Part shown: one piece after another, positions 21,885 through 31,034 of the stretch
Numbering within the stretch: position 1 is the first letter of the stretch
Layout: every line of letters starts with the position of its first letter
From: Candidatus Rifleibacteriota bacterium
GTDB lineage: Bacteria; Muiribacteriota; Ozemobacteria; Ozemobacterales; Ozemobacteraceae
Direction of reading: 5' to 3'
DNA: 32,367 bases
Assembly: GCA_018818125.1 (NCBI GenBank)
Contig: JAHISQ010000134.1
Location: forward strand, 1-32,367
Program-made: the position numbers and the translations under genes
The notes under the pieces: model-generated
What the model saw: only the letters and a program-made list of their open reading frames with translations
The model's database searches: none
What the model was told of the DNA's origin: nothing

Positions 21885-24533
21885 CTAATCGACTTTTATT
21901 GAAACATCTTTGCCCCAGGAATTGTCGTCAAAGTGCATTACTGCTTCAATGCTGGTCACTTCGGGTACGGTGTCTGTAAATGGTCCGACCGACAACTGGT
22001 ATTTTCCAGCACTGGTCTTTTGCATCGGAGTTTCAACTGCTTTGTTATCAGGCCAGATTACAGTGCTTTCAGGCCAGAGTTTTGACGATGGCAGTTTCCA
22101 GCTGTTAACGCCCCAGTGAAGCTTGCCAGGACGGTCAGAAGTGAAAACCAGAGTGTCGCTTTTCTTTGGCGCCGCCGGGGTGAAAGTCAGACCGGCGCTC
22201 TGATTGTCAGTGGGTTTGCCAGTGCCGACGTAAACATGCATGATTGGGGATTCAACCTTGTTTCCAGCTTTATCGACGGCTGAAACATAGTAATCAACCA
22301 GGCTGTCAGCCTTGCCCTTAACCACGGCACTGAACTCACTGGCCTTAAGCACTGGCTTAGGATTCGTCTGGGCGGGAATATCGACAGCCTGCATTGCGAC
22401 AATCTGCCATTCTCCTGCGCCAACAGTGCGGTTTTTCTGATCTGGCGACCTTTTGTTTGGAGTAACTCTTACACAAAGATCTACTGATTTAAGATCTCCA
22501 AAATCGTAAGCGTAGGTCCAGATGGTGAAATCCTGGGGTTCAGGCTGGGCGCCCCACTCCATGCCGCCGGGATTATATGGGCGGCGTTGCGGTATATAGA
22601 TTGCCGGAGGAGTAACGTCACGAACCTGATTTGACAAATACGGAAGAATAGCTTTAAATGCGTCATTACAGGCTCTGGTTGGGTGTGAATCCCACATTTC
22701 GGTGCCATCCCAGTATTCGTAGCAGCTGGTTTGAGAAACCATCAGCATGCGCTCACCCTCACGCAAGGCCTGAACAGGCACTTTCTGGTCACGAGCGGTT
22801 GCTACGATGTTGCGGCAGGCAGTCATGACACCCCATGAATTGCGATCGGGAGAATAGCCGGTCAGTTTGTCGGGGTGGCCGTTCCATTTAAGAAATTCAG
22901 GATCGCCGTTATCAGCTCCCGACCAGGAGCCAGGCTCAACGTGAATCACATCATTTTCAGCAGGCGGAAACTGGTCTAGATAATCCTGAATTGTCGTGGC
23001 GACAAACCGGTCTGGATTAGCTTGAACCCATTCAACGAAGCGGCTGAAGTTAGAATGATAATAGCTTTCGGTACCGCCACCGTAATTATCGCCATCATGG
23101 TGCAGAACAAGCAATATCGGATGTTTAGAGTCAGTATTGTATTTTTGGAACTGCGACATGACCATCTCGTAATTCAGTGCGCCAAAACCGCCACGACCAT
23201 CTTCATTGCCAAGATAACGCTCAGTTGGCACTGCGATCATGCGCGCTTTTTTTCCATCGGGCGTAACTGCTGTTGTGCCGGTTTTGGGATCAGTTGCTTC
23301 GACCCAGTGTGGGCGAACACCCCAGGCAGAGACTTTCGATGGCGCCCAGAGGCCGTTAAGCTGTAACCATTGCTGCGGAGCTGGGTTAACCTGATCAGCC
23401 GGATTAGGCGGATAAAGATTTTCGCCTTTAACCCAGGGATATCCTTTGCAGGCGCGGTTAAAGTGAATGTTGTCGACCATAACCCACTGTAGATCAGAAT
23501 CTACCAGGGCGGGGATCATCCAGCTGGAAAACGCGTTCTCGGGTGGAAAAATTCCTTTGGAGTAAGGTACGTCTTTGCCAAAGGTTTCGAGCAGAATTTT
23601 TTTGTGAGCATCGATCTGGCGGCGAATATCTTCGTAGCCAATCAGTGCCATCAGAGGATGGTGATAGCCAAAGGCAACCATGTCGAGACGAGGATTGCCC
23701 AGCTTGGTCTTCAGATGTCTGCCAGCTGTATACTGGTCTTTCCAGGCGTTAAAACCGCCGGAACCGCCGTTGATATTGTTCAGATTTTCGATCAGAGAAC
23801 CCGAAAAACTGACCTGGGCACCACCATGATCAAGTCCGGCAGCATGCATTGAGTTGACTGCATTAAATGGCCATGAAGTATAAGCTCCGCTGCGCGAAAA
23901 GAAAACTTCAAACAGGCTGAAAGAGTAAACATTTCGACCCTCGGTCGTGACAATGTTTTCGTATGGCCAGTAGATGGGCTGATGCATGTGCCACTGGAAG
24001 GTAATATAGATTGGAACCTGGTTCCGATTACGCTTTTTGCCTGAATTACCCTTGGCTAGCGACAGCGTGCCGTGATTGTTTTCTAGAAATTCCTGGCGCT
24101 CGGCCATTGCAGCTGCAGGAATTGCCTTGTTGGTGATGCCCTGAAAAACCAGTTTTGAGCGCAAAACTTTTGAGAATGGCAACAGCTGACTTCTTGCCGG
24201 GTCATTTTCTGGCAAAGATTCGATAAATTGAATGTAGTCATCGACAAGTGAGAAGTCACCCTTATCAAGCCTCAACTCAATTTCGCGAAACAGGCTGGTA
24301 CGAGCGAACTCAATCTTGTTGAGAACTTCATCATATTCGGCCAGAAAGCGGCCCTGGTCAGGCGAAATAGTCTTAACACCTGGCGTCAGGCTTCTGGCCA
24401 ATGACTCTGCCTGAGACAGCAGAACTCTCAGTTCGTTAAAAGAAGGCTCTCCGTTCCCTGACGCCAGAGAACTGACAGCGACCAACAAAGCCACAACCAG
24501 ACAGAAACACAGTTCGAGCCTATTTTTACGCAT
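21885..24533 (-). CDS. Exported glycoside hydrolase family 57 protein (alpha-amylase/pullulanase type)
   Basis: An 882-residue secreted enzyme predicted to act on alpha-glucans. A signal peptide (residues 1-25, LCFCLVVALLVAVSSLASG) and about 140 helical residues precede the GH57 barrel. Family hallmarks are YITFQWHMHQPIYWPYENI (conserved H-x-H-Q-P), YHHPLMAL, the nucleophile region GIFPPENAFSSWMIP (Glu near residue 330) and LVLHHDGDNYGGG with the acid candidate Asp near 480. The C-terminal third has a fibronectin-like region beginning DVTPPAIYIPQRRPYNPG and a terminal beta-sandwich resembling a starch-binding module (HWGVNSWKLPSS). The length and secretion differ from the intracellular, 400-700-residue GH57 amylases and branching enzymes. 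The ribosome site is weak. The gene converges on the SDR gene. Confidence 0.9.
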   Translation of the reverse strand: MRKNRLELCFCLVVALLVAVSSLASGNGEPSFNELRVLLSQAESLARSLTPGVKTISPDQGRFLAEYDEVLNKIEFARTSLFREIELRLDKGDFSLVDDYIQFIESLPENDPARSQLLPFSKVLRSKLVFQGITNKAIPAAAMAERQEFLENNHGTLSLAKGNSGKKRNRNQVPIYITFQWHMHQPIYWPYENIVTTEGRNVYSFSLFEVFFSRSGAYTSWPFNAVNSMHAAGLDHGGAQVSFSGSLIENLNNINGGSGGFNAWKDQYTAGRHLKTKLGNPRLDMVAFGYHHPLMALIGYEDIRRQIDAHKKILLETFGKDVPYSKGIFPPENAFSSWMIPALVDSDLQWVMVDNIHFNRACKGYPWVKGENLYPPNPADQVNPAPQQWLQLNGLWAPSKVSAWGVRPHWVEATDPKTGTTAVTPDGKKARMIAVPTERYLGNEDGRGGFGALNYEMVMSQFQKYNTDSKHPILLVLHHDGDNYGGGTESYYHSNFSRFVEWVQANPDRFVATTIQDYLDQFPPAENDVIHVEPGSWSGADNGDPEFLKWNGHPDKLTGYSPDRNSWGVMTACRNIVATARDQKVPVQALREGERMLMVSQTSCYEYWDGTEMWDSHPTRACNDAFKAILPYLSNQVRDVTPPAIYIPQRRPYNPGGMEWGAQPEPQDFTIWTYAYDFGDLKSVDLCVRVTPNKRSPDQKNRTVGAGEWQIVAMQAVDIPAQTNPKPVLKASEFSAVVKGKADSLVDYYVSAVDKAGNKVESPIMHVYVGTGKPTDNQSAGLTFTPAAPKKSDTLVFTSDRPGKLHWGVNSWKLPSSKLWPESTVIWPDNKAVETPMQKTSAGKYQLSVGPFTDTVPEVTSIEAVMHFDDNSWGKDVSIKVD

Positions 24534-24634
24534 AATGTACCAACTTTATTAAAACGTTACAATCAGCCTACCCCATGCGCGTCACTTTTTACAAACTCTG
24601 AAAATACGAAACAATGCAAACACATTAAACTATC

Positions 24635-24769
24635 CGACAACGACAATTAGACTGGATTCCCGCCTGGCCGTTGTCGCTATCCTGGCTCGCGCGGCATAAG
24701 ACACCCATGGTCAAGACGCGGAAAAGACGGAGAAAGACAGCATCATTCCGGGCGCAGAACCGGAATCCA
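24635..24769. repeat. Palindromic intergenic repeat element
   Basis: Two inverted repeats lie in this gene-free stretch: CGACAACG (24635-24642) with CGTTGTCG (24669-24676), and TGGATTCC (24653-24660) with GGAATCCA (24762-24769). The TGGATTCCCGCC...GGCGCAGAACCGGAATCCA layout is like interspersed palindromic (REP/BIME-type) elements of many genomes. It is probably a decayed multi-copy repeat. Only one copy is seen in this window. Confidence 0.5.
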
Positions 24770-24805
24770 ACATTTTAGTGCGCTTGCCTGAGATACAAAA
24801 CAGTG

Positions 24806-25132
24806 CTATTTTTTTTTTGCTTTTGGCTTGGGCAACGGCAGTTCCTTTTCGGTGAGACAGACCAGCTGACTGATCCACTCTCTGTCTTCAAACTGGCCTT
24901 CAATTAAAAAAGAGGGTTTGGCACCCGGGTATGGAGCTGCTTCAACAACCTCGCCAATAAACGATCTGCCGGCCTTGGTAGGCTTAACAAAAAGCTGGTT
25001 GTCACAGATTAGCGCCACGACTTTCCCCTTGCAATAGACGGCGTATTCACCAAACATCTTTCGGTAAGAAACACCACCGACACCTTCCAGTTGTTCCACA
25101 ATGAATTCGACGAAATTTAAGTCAGAAGCCAT
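24806..25132 (-). CDS. TfoX N-terminal-domain protein
   Basis: A 108-residue protein with only the TfoX/Sxy N-terminal domain: FVEFIVEQLEGVGGVSYRKM, then MFGEYAVYCKGKVVALICDN and QLFVKPTKAG, ending FEDREWISQLVCLTEKELP and a lysine-rich tail. In gammaproteobacteria the two-domain TfoX/Sxy regulates competence with CRP. Stand-alone N-terminal-domain proteins are widespread and have no proven function, so competence should not be assumed. GAGGAGG lies just upstream of the start, an excellent ribosome site. Confidence 0.9.
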   Translation of the reverse strand: MASDLNFVEFIVEQLEGVGGVSYRKMFGEYAVYCKGKVVALICDNQLFVKPTKAGRSFIGEVVEAAPYPGAKPSFLIEGQFEDREWISQLVCLTEKELPLPKPKAKKK

Positions 25133-25303
25133 TTTTTCCTCCTCAGATGATGCTTGTTGGCAACGATATGCAAATTATTACAGCTGCAGCAAAAGCATAG
25201 CATGAACTGAAGCTCTCCGCAAAAACGTTGGCAGCCAGTCAATAGAGAAAAAATGCATGCATTTTGCCGGCTGATTTATACAACCAGCCAGCCAATCAAT
25301 CGC

Positions 25304-27241
25304 TCAAGGCAGCCCCCTGGAAAGGATCTTCTTAAAGTCATAGCGAACATATGCCTGCTCAGCTGCCGGCTCAAACGGCGTGGCAACGGCGATATAGATT
25401 TCCTGGAGCTGGGGAATAAAAAGAACATCGTGGAGGTTGCTTTGCATTGATACTGGCCGATCCATCAGCCGCATGGCCGAAGTCGCAGTGAAAGTTCCAT
25501 ACCCGTCCTGTACACGCGTCCGGAGGAGCTTTAACCTTTCTCCCGCAGACAAAACGACTGTGTCCGGGATTCCCTCTCCAAGAAAGAAGTGAGACTCCCC
25601 GGAACCCAGAAACTCGATGGATGTTGAAGTAGCCCAGACCGCTACCGCGTCTGGAATTTTCCCGTCAGCGAAAACGTAGAAATACTCGCAGGTTCTCGGC
25701 CCCTTGCTCCAGAGAGCTTTCACCTGCTCCAGGGTGTCACATTCCTCCAGCGCACGGCGAACAAGAATAGACATCGGAATTCCGTCCCACTGATACCGGC
25801 CTCTGCCACCCATTTCACCGATTGAGATCTGCTTCTCGTTCATTCCGCCAACCGACCCGACAATACCGGCAAATCCCGGACAGAAAAACGCTCTCTTGTT
25901 CAAGGGCTTTATAACGAAGGCAACTGCGTTGTTCTGAAGGCCAATCTCGGTCATGTAGTCGAGAATCCGTCCGTGGTAGAGAACCCCGTTCGTAGTGGCA
26001 CGACCAAACATGGCGAACCCTGAACAATGAAAATATTCTGGAAAAATGTTGCTCAGTCTGACTTCACGAAGAGAGATATCTGGACAGGCAGAGGCAAGAG
26101 CCTCCATTTCCCGGTGAAGATCGACCGGAATGTTTGGACTCAAACGTTTCCATGCGTCTTCCAGGTCGCTGAGAAACCACTTCCCCTTGGAAATCGTCTG
26201 ATAAAGGCCAATCAGGTAGACGGTTGAATCGACGAGCTCCTTGTTCCACGGCTGAAGAAGCAATCCGTGAGCTGTTCCTATCTGCTCTGGAGTGCCGGAA
26301 AGCACAACGAGCGTCTGACCCTGGTGATGAAGTAGTTCTCCGTGGTCAACCCTTTGAGCTTTAAGCGTCGGCAAAGCTCCCGGCGTCTTGATGGAAAGGA
26401 TTCGCTTGAGCCCCCGAAAGACTGTCTTTTCGAGATCAACCCGAGAAACCTCGGTATCTAGAATCTGCGGATCAGACCATGAAGCGGGAAGAACCTCTCC
26501 AACACCTGGTTCGAAGCTGAGTTCGAAAGACTTGAACAAGTCCACTTCACGTGGCCCTTTGGGCACCTCAAGGCACAAACCAGGCTTACCCGTTGGAAAA
26601 AACGAGATCATGAGCTTATCGTCAAACTGATACAAAAGCTCACCCGGATTCCTCGGCCTTGCAGGAAGACATTTGAGTTTTGGAATGATGATAAATCTGA
26701 GGGCAGAATTAAAGTATCTGGTACCCATAAGGGCTAGAAAACCGCTAATTGCTGTTCCCGACGGAAGAAATCTGGCGACAAACCCTTTTGGGTTCAGAAG
26801 ATCTTCAGGTTCCAGAAGCGCATCCCTGCCGATAAATCGCACACGCGCATCGGGAAGAACGATTGCCGACATCGTTGCCGTCCGCTGAATGGCAAAGTTG
26901 CGCCAGGAACTGGTGAGTCGAATTCCCCAATCCTGTTCTCCATTCCTGAATATTGCCAGGTGTGCATGGTGCTTCTCTATCGGTGGCCAGAACGAAACCT
27001 TCACATCGAACCGGAAAACCGGAACATCCTCCAGCAGAGGCCGGGCGAGCTCCTTGAGTCGCCGGGTGATGGGCTTTGTTGAAACACTCTTAGATGATGT
27101 CAGATTTTGAGCATTTCCCGTAGTCGGACAAAGAAAAAATGCCAGAATCAGAAATACGGCGAGAATGCCCCGAAAGAAGTGATCAGTAAGATTGAATTCA
27201 GCTGTTTTTTTTGATCCTCTGAAATTTTGAGACCGACTCAT
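25304..27241 (-). CDS. Exported C45-type autoproteolytic acyltransferase with a large extra N-terminal region
   Basis: A 645-residue protein with a signal peptide (residues 19-46, ILAVFLILAFFLCPTTGNAQ). The C-terminal half (from about residue 300) is a C45/AAT-like Ntn-hydrolase: LVVLSGTPEQIGTAHGLLLQ, then NIFPEYFHCSGFAMFGRATT with the presumed self-cleavage site before Cys406, then GVLYHGRILDYMTEIG and IVGSVGGMNEKQISIGEMGG. The family includes the isopenicillin acyltransferase that self-cleaves to expose an N-terminal cysteine and forms or breaks amides. Residues 60-300 are an extra beta-rich region (FDVKVSFWPPIEKHHAHLAI) that I do not recognise; typical C45 proteins are about 350 residues. 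AAAGGAG, spaced nine bases from the ATG at 27241, decides the start; the ATG at 27268 is upstream of it. The substrate is unknown. Confidence 0.87.
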   Translation of the reverse strand: MSRSQNFRGSKKTAEFNLTDHFFRGILAVFLILAFFLCPTTGNAQNLTSSKSVSTKPITRRLKELARPLLEDVPVFRFDVKVSFWPPIEKHHAHLAIFRNGEQDWGIRLTSSWRNFAIQRTATMSAIVLPDARVRFIGRDALLEPEDLLNPKGFVARFLPSGTAISGFLALMGTRYFNSALRFIIIPKLKCLPARPRNPGELLYQFDDKLMISFFPTGKPGLCLEVPKGPREVDLFKSFELSFEPGVGEVLPASWSDPQILDTEVSRVDLEKTVFRGLKRILSIKTPGALPTLKAQRVDHGELLHHQGQTLVVLSGTPEQIGTAHGLLLQPWNKELVDSTVYLIGLYQTISKGKWFLSDLEDAWKRLSPNIPVDLHREMEALASACPDISLREVRLSNIFPEYFHCSGFAMFGRATTNGVLYHGRILDYMTEIGLQNNAVAFVIKPLNKRAFFCPGFAGIVGSVGGMNEKQISIGEMGGRGRYQWDGIPMSILVRRALEECDTLEQVKALWSKGPRTCEYFYVFADGKIPDAVAVWATSTSIEFLGSGESHFFLGEGIPDTVVLSAGERLKLLRTRVQDGYGTFTATSAMRLMDRPVSMQSNLHDVLFIPQLQEIYIAVATPFEPAAEQAYVRYDFKKILSRGLP

Positions 27242-27442
27242 GTCCGCCTGCTCCTTTGTATCCGACATTTATGCAATAGATTCAAAGGTATTACTCTCTA
27301 AGTGGATCATATACCGAAATCGAGAAATTGGAAATACCATGCAGATTACGGTGAAATCCGGCCAACCACTCTCGCAAGCACTGCATTAGTGCATCAATGC
27401 CTCAGGTTCTATTTGCTCGCATGAATTATAATGCAACTGCGC

Positions 27443-27470
27443 TTGACATTGATTCCGTTGTCCCTATATT
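27443..27470 (+). promoter_or_regulatory. Sigma-70-like promoter upstream of the DUF2225-type gene
   Basis: TTGACA (27443-27448) and TATATT (27465-27470) are separated by 16 bases, an almost consensus promoter. It would give a 5' leader of about 100 bases to the gene that starts at 27576. The rest of the 334 bases between the divergent C45 and DUF2225-type genes (27242-27575) shows no further gene. Confidence 0.6.
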
Positions 27471-27575
27471 GCCGCTAACGATTTATCAGGAAACACTCAA
27501 TTGCAGAATGCAAAAAATTTGGCAGAATTATGCGCTGGCAATCAGCGTATACGAAATCATAAAAGGAAAAACATC

Positions 27576-29738
27576 ATGAAGTTTGTTGCGCGACCAAAAA
27601 AGCTAGGCATTTATCTGGCCTTTATTTTTACATTCTGTGTTTGTACTGGCTTCGCAACCAGCTCGAAAGCAGTTGATGCCAAGTGCCCTGTTTGTGACAA
27701 CACTTTTAAGGCAAGTCTTTTGATGTCCTCAAATAATTTCGGTGGTTGTGATGCTGATCTATGCCCACACGCAATGGGGAGTTCTCCTCTTTCCGAAGCA
27801 ATATGGGGCTGCCCTTCATGTAATTTTTGTGGTTACAGTTCTGACTTTGAGAAGACGTTTTCGGCTGAAAAGAAGAAAGAGCTGAAACAATGGCTGAAGC
27901 AGAACACAAAAGTAGAAGGCAAAGAAAAAACAAACACCTATGACGCCATTCCTTCTTATAAACGTTATGAAATTGCTGCAGAGTTGGCCTGCAAGAGCAA
28001 CGAATCGGCCGCAGATATAGGTGGTCTCTATCTGAAAGCCGCGTGGAGCTGTAGAAATCTGGGTTTAATAGATGAAACCCACGAATCTCAGCTGATTCTT
28101 CAAGCTTCAGTATCAGATTGCCCAGTCCTTTTCAAGGCTTTTTGTGAAACTGCCAAAAGCATAAAGCCTTCCAGAAACAGAGCTGAAGAGGCACTTAGAA
28201 TCACTCAAAAGCTTGCATCTTCACTTGCTGAGCTTAAAATTCCAGAATCACAGCTTGCGCCAAGCTATCTTGCTCTGGGTATATTTTTGCGGGCATCTGG
28301 CGAAAACCAACAGGCACTTGTCTGGCTGAATAAGTGCCTGGAAAAAGATCACTCCCGGCAGAACAGTCTGGTAATAGAAGCAATTAAGGCCTCCATTGTG
28401 GAAGAAACCAGTTACCAGAAGAAAGCAGCAAAATGGCTTGAAGATGCAATTGAGCAGCCAGACTCCGAGAGTTCCAATACGCAGAAGCTCCTGTTAATGC
28501 TGGCCGAAACACACAAGAGGATCGGGAACGACGAGCAGGCAGAAAAGTATTTCCTGAAGATTTTTGATATTAGCGACCTTACCCCTGGCATTCAAGAGAT
28601 GGCCCGAGACGGCCTCGTCGCCATTGGCAGTTCAAATCTGCCTACTGATGAAAAAATTGCCATCATTGAAAATCGGCGCATTATGGAAGCAATAGAAAGC
28701 CTGAGTGACCCAGAAAAAGGGAACATGGCGGCAAGATTCTTGAGAGACTGCCCAAAGCGTGAAACAATTTTCCCAGAGCTTGCAAAAAGAATTGGAAGTG
28801 CAGACGAGGCTTTGGTCGCTAACGTTATCTGGGCGATGTCTGACAAGCAGCCTGAAGCTATTAAACTGCAGATGGAACTCTTTGAACAGGGAAAGCAGAT
28901 GATACCAGTTCTTAAGAATCTGAAGGAAATGGGCAGCTCTGCACCCATTGAGCCATTAATCAAAGCATTAGCAGCTGAAGGAGCTTCGGAATTATCTGAA
29001 CAGCTTGTTAAAACAATCGCTGCTATTGGAGGAAAGACTGCACACGAGGCTTTACTCACACGAGCTGAAAAAGAGTTTTCCCTGGAAAACATCGAGAAAT
29101 TAACCAAAAATGTACCAGAAGAATATTCTGAACAGTTCTTCTATAGAAGTCTTATTAACAGCTTGGCAACCTGTGATGACATGTGTGCTATCGCCATTCT
29201 ACATCGGATTATCGAGCATTCACTCATCGATGGATATGAATTTGGCTATTATCTGGTGGAAGATGCTGGGGAAACCATTGAATTCATAATAAATCATCAT
29301 TTGGGATTTTCAACGGTTTCGGAAAGAACGCGGGAACCTCAGTTTAATGTACCTCCTCGTGATTATGATAGCCCTTTCAGTGTGGCTAAAAGGAACTTAA
29401 AAGAATGGCTGGAAAAGAACGGTAAAAAACCGCGGGAAGAAATCATAAGCGACGGATTCAAGCAGGCTGGCTATAACATTCTGCCAGCTTCAGATCCAAC
29501 CCGGCTGAAAGAACTTATTGAAGGTCTATCAGATTCTTTCAAACCAGTGCGGTATTACAGTTATAACGAGCTGGCAAAACGAACAGGAATCGAATTCAAA
29601 CCTTACATCGGCCGCGATCCAGAAGCTTACCCGATATATTACAACGAAATCATATGGCTCTATACTGACTGGCTGGAAAAAAATATAGATAAGCTCGTTT
29701 ATATTGAAGATAAGAAGATGTTTGAGATTAAGAATTAA
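27576..29738 (+). CDS. Exported DUF2225-like zinc-ribbon protein with helical repeats
   Basis: A 720-residue protein with a signal peptide (residues 9-28, LGIYLAFIFTFCVCTGFATS). Right after it is a DUF2225-like zinc-binding module: AKCPVCDNTFKASLLMSSNN, then CDADLCPHA and WGCPSCNFCGYSSDFEKTFS (about residues 36-95). The usual RYEIAAELA...AGLYLKAAW helices of that family come next, here YKRYEIAAELACKSNESAAD and DIGGLYLKAAWSCRNLG. Downstream are TPR-like helices (about 225-340; ALGIFLRASGENQQALVWLN), then HEAT-like helices (about 370-530; PIEPLIKALAAEGASELSEQ) and a C-terminal region ending in a charged tail. DUF2225 proteins are usually short and cytoplasmic, so export is odd. AAAGGAAAAA lies upstream of the ATG at 27576, which decides the start. 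Confidence 0.82.
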   Translation: MKFVARPKKLGIYLAFIFTFCVCTGFATSSKAVDAKCPVCDNTFKASLLMSSNNFGGCDADLCPHAMGSSPLSEAIWGCPSCNFCGYSSDFEKTFSAEKKKELKQWLKQNTKVEGKEKTNTYDAIPSYKRYEIAAELACKSNESAADIGGLYLKAAWSCRNLGLIDETHESQLILQASVSDCPVLFKAFCETAKSIKPSRNRAEEALRITQKLASSLAELKIPESQLAPSYLALGIFLRASGENQQALVWLNKCLEKDHSRQNSLVIEAIKASIVEETSYQKKAAKWLEDAIEQPDSESSNTQKLLLMLAETHKRIGNDEQAEKYFLKIFDISDLTPGIQEMARDGLVAIGSSNLPTDEKIAIIENRRIMEAIESLSDPEKGNMAARFLRDCPKRETIFPELAKRIGSADEALVANVIWAMSDKQPEAIKLQMELFEQGKQMIPVLKNLKEMGSSAPIEPLIKALAAEGASELSEQLVKTIAAIGGKTAHEALLTRAEKEFSLENIEKLTKNVPEEYSEQFFYRSLINSLATCDDMCAIAILHRIIEHSLIDGYEFGYYLVEDAGETIEFIINHHLGFSTVSERTREPQFNVPPRDYDSPFSVAKRNLKEWLEKNGKKPREEIISDGFKQAGYNILPASDPTRLKELIEGLSDSFKPVRYYSYNELAKRTGIEFKPYIGRDPEAYPIYYNEIIWLYTDWLEKNIDKLVYIEDKKMFEIKN

Positions 29739-29809
29739 TCTCAACATTATTCAATAACTTTTTCTGCACAGCAAAATAGTCCATCAAACCGGAAACTAAA
29801 CGGAAAATT

Positions 29810-30080
29810 TTATACCCAGCCATTCTGAATAGCCATAAAGGATGAAATGCTGGCTATCAGCCACAACATGATTCCCAGAAACATTGGCTTGAATCCAACT
29901 TTTGCCAGAACCTGCCGGGACAGACCAGCACCGACCAGAAATAGCGTAATGACAAGAAGTTGACGACCAGCTCCCGCCAATGCTTCCCATAAATTATCGA
30001 ATCCGGGAAAATGACTGCGAACGACCGCCGCAAGAATGAAACCAAGAATAAAATAAGGGAAGGAACCCCGATCTTTCAGG
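29810..30080 (-). pseudogene. C-terminal fragment of a YeiH/YadS-type putative sulfate exporter
   Basis: About 90 codons match the end of YeiH-like membrane transporters: FPYFILGFILAAVVRSHFPG, then LLVITLFLVGAGLSRQVLAK and VGFKPMFLGIMLWLIASISS, each with the family hydrophobic pattern. The whole protein is normally about 340 residues with ten or more helices, so the N-terminal three quarters are missing. An ATG in frame (30127) lies inside the end of the YitT gene, and homology starts only after the YitT stop. The fragment is therefore probably not expressed as a functional transporter. A deletion or rearrangement joined it to the yitT-like gene. Confidence 0.72.
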
Positions 30081-30092
30081 CCGGCAAAGCCT

Positions 30093-31034
30093 TCACAAAC
30101 CAGGAAATTTTTCGAAGCCGTTGCCATATACCTGCTCAGTCGCCTGCACGATCACAAATGAATCGGGATCAGCCTGAGCCACCAGTTTGCGCAAGGTTGG
30201 CACCTGTCTTTTCGAAACCACAGTATAAATCGTGGTTCTGCGCTCTCCGGTATAACCACCCTGCCCCTGGTAGACGGTCATGCCCCGGGCCAGTTCAGCA
30301 AGAATCGCCTGTTTGATTTCTTCGGGCTTTCCGGTAATTATGGTAACCAGATTATTGGCGCTGAAACCATTCAGAATGGTATCAAGAGTTTTAGCCTGAA
30401 TAACCACAAAAATAAACGAGTACATCATGGTTTTGAACCCGGTCATCATGTCGGCAAAGGTAAAAAAGCCGATAAAAAGAACTACAGTGTCAATTGCCAG
30501 AATAGTTTTACTTACTGGTATATGTTTAAATTTCCGCACCATCTGCGCCAGTGCATCAGCACCACCAGTGGCTGCGCCCTGATTAAAAACGATCGCCATG
30601 CCAGCGCCAATCAAAATCGCGCCATAAATAGCGGCAACCAGCAGTTCATGCCCGAGCAGTTCTCTGATGCGATCGGCATAGCCAGAACTCTGCAGCAGCC
30701 ACAGAATTATATCCATGGAAAAGTAAAGCAAAGTTGTTGCGTAAAGCGATTTTGCGCCAAAAGATTTGCCAAGAACACGAACAGCAACTGCAAACAGGGC
30801 AAGGGTCAGTATCCATGCAATTACGCCAACAATCGGCGGCATTTTTCCGGCAAAAAAGGCATTGCCAATCAGCTTGGCAACAATAATGCCAATTCCGGTA
30901 ACTCCGCCTTCGAACAGATTCAGTGGCAAGATAAAAATTGCGTAACCCAATGCTGACAGCAGAATCCCAAAGGTAATCAACAGCCACGATATAAGCTCTC
31001 GTCTAGAATTGGTGGTGGTTTCAGTCATAAGCAT
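30093..31034 (-). CDS. YitT-family membrane protein (DUF161 + DUF2179)
   Basis: A 313-residue membrane protein. Five to six transmembrane helices (from about residue 16, SWLLITFGILLSALGYAIFI; PLNLFEGGVTGIGIIVAKL) contain the family landmarks P-x-x-L-x-x-G-G-V-x-G and FNQGAATGGADALAQMVRKF. The C-terminal cytoplasmic part (about 215-313) is the ferredoxin-like DUF2179 domain: NLVTIITGKPEEIKQAILAE, GMTVYQGQGGYTGERRTTIY and VVSKRQVPTLRKLVAQADPD. Members are ubiquitous, with no settled transport substrate. ATG at 31034 or 31028 are both possible, and neither has a strong ribosome site. Length is normal. A broken YeiH-type gene follows immediately. Confidence 0.9.
   Translation of the reverse strand: MLMTETTTNSRRELISWLLITFGILLSALGYAIFILPLNLFEGGVTGIGIIVAKLIGNAFFAGKMPPIVGVIAWILTLALFAVAVRVLGKSFGAKSLYATTLLYFSMDIILWLLQSSGYADRIRELLGHELLVAAIYGAILIGAGMAIVFNQGAATGGADALAQMVRKFKHIPVSKTILAIDTVVLFIGFFTFADMMTGFKTMMYSFIFVVIQAKTLDTILNGFSANNLVTIITGKPEEIKQAILAELARGMTVYQGQGGYTGERRTTIYTVVSKRQVPTLRKLVAQADPDSFVIVQATEQVYGNGFEKFPGL

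Noticed and set aside
24806..25132. TfoX-domain gene as evidence of natural competence
   Set aside because: Only the N-terminal domain is present and no competence genes are nearby. Stand-alone proteins of this type are widespread in non-competent bacteria.
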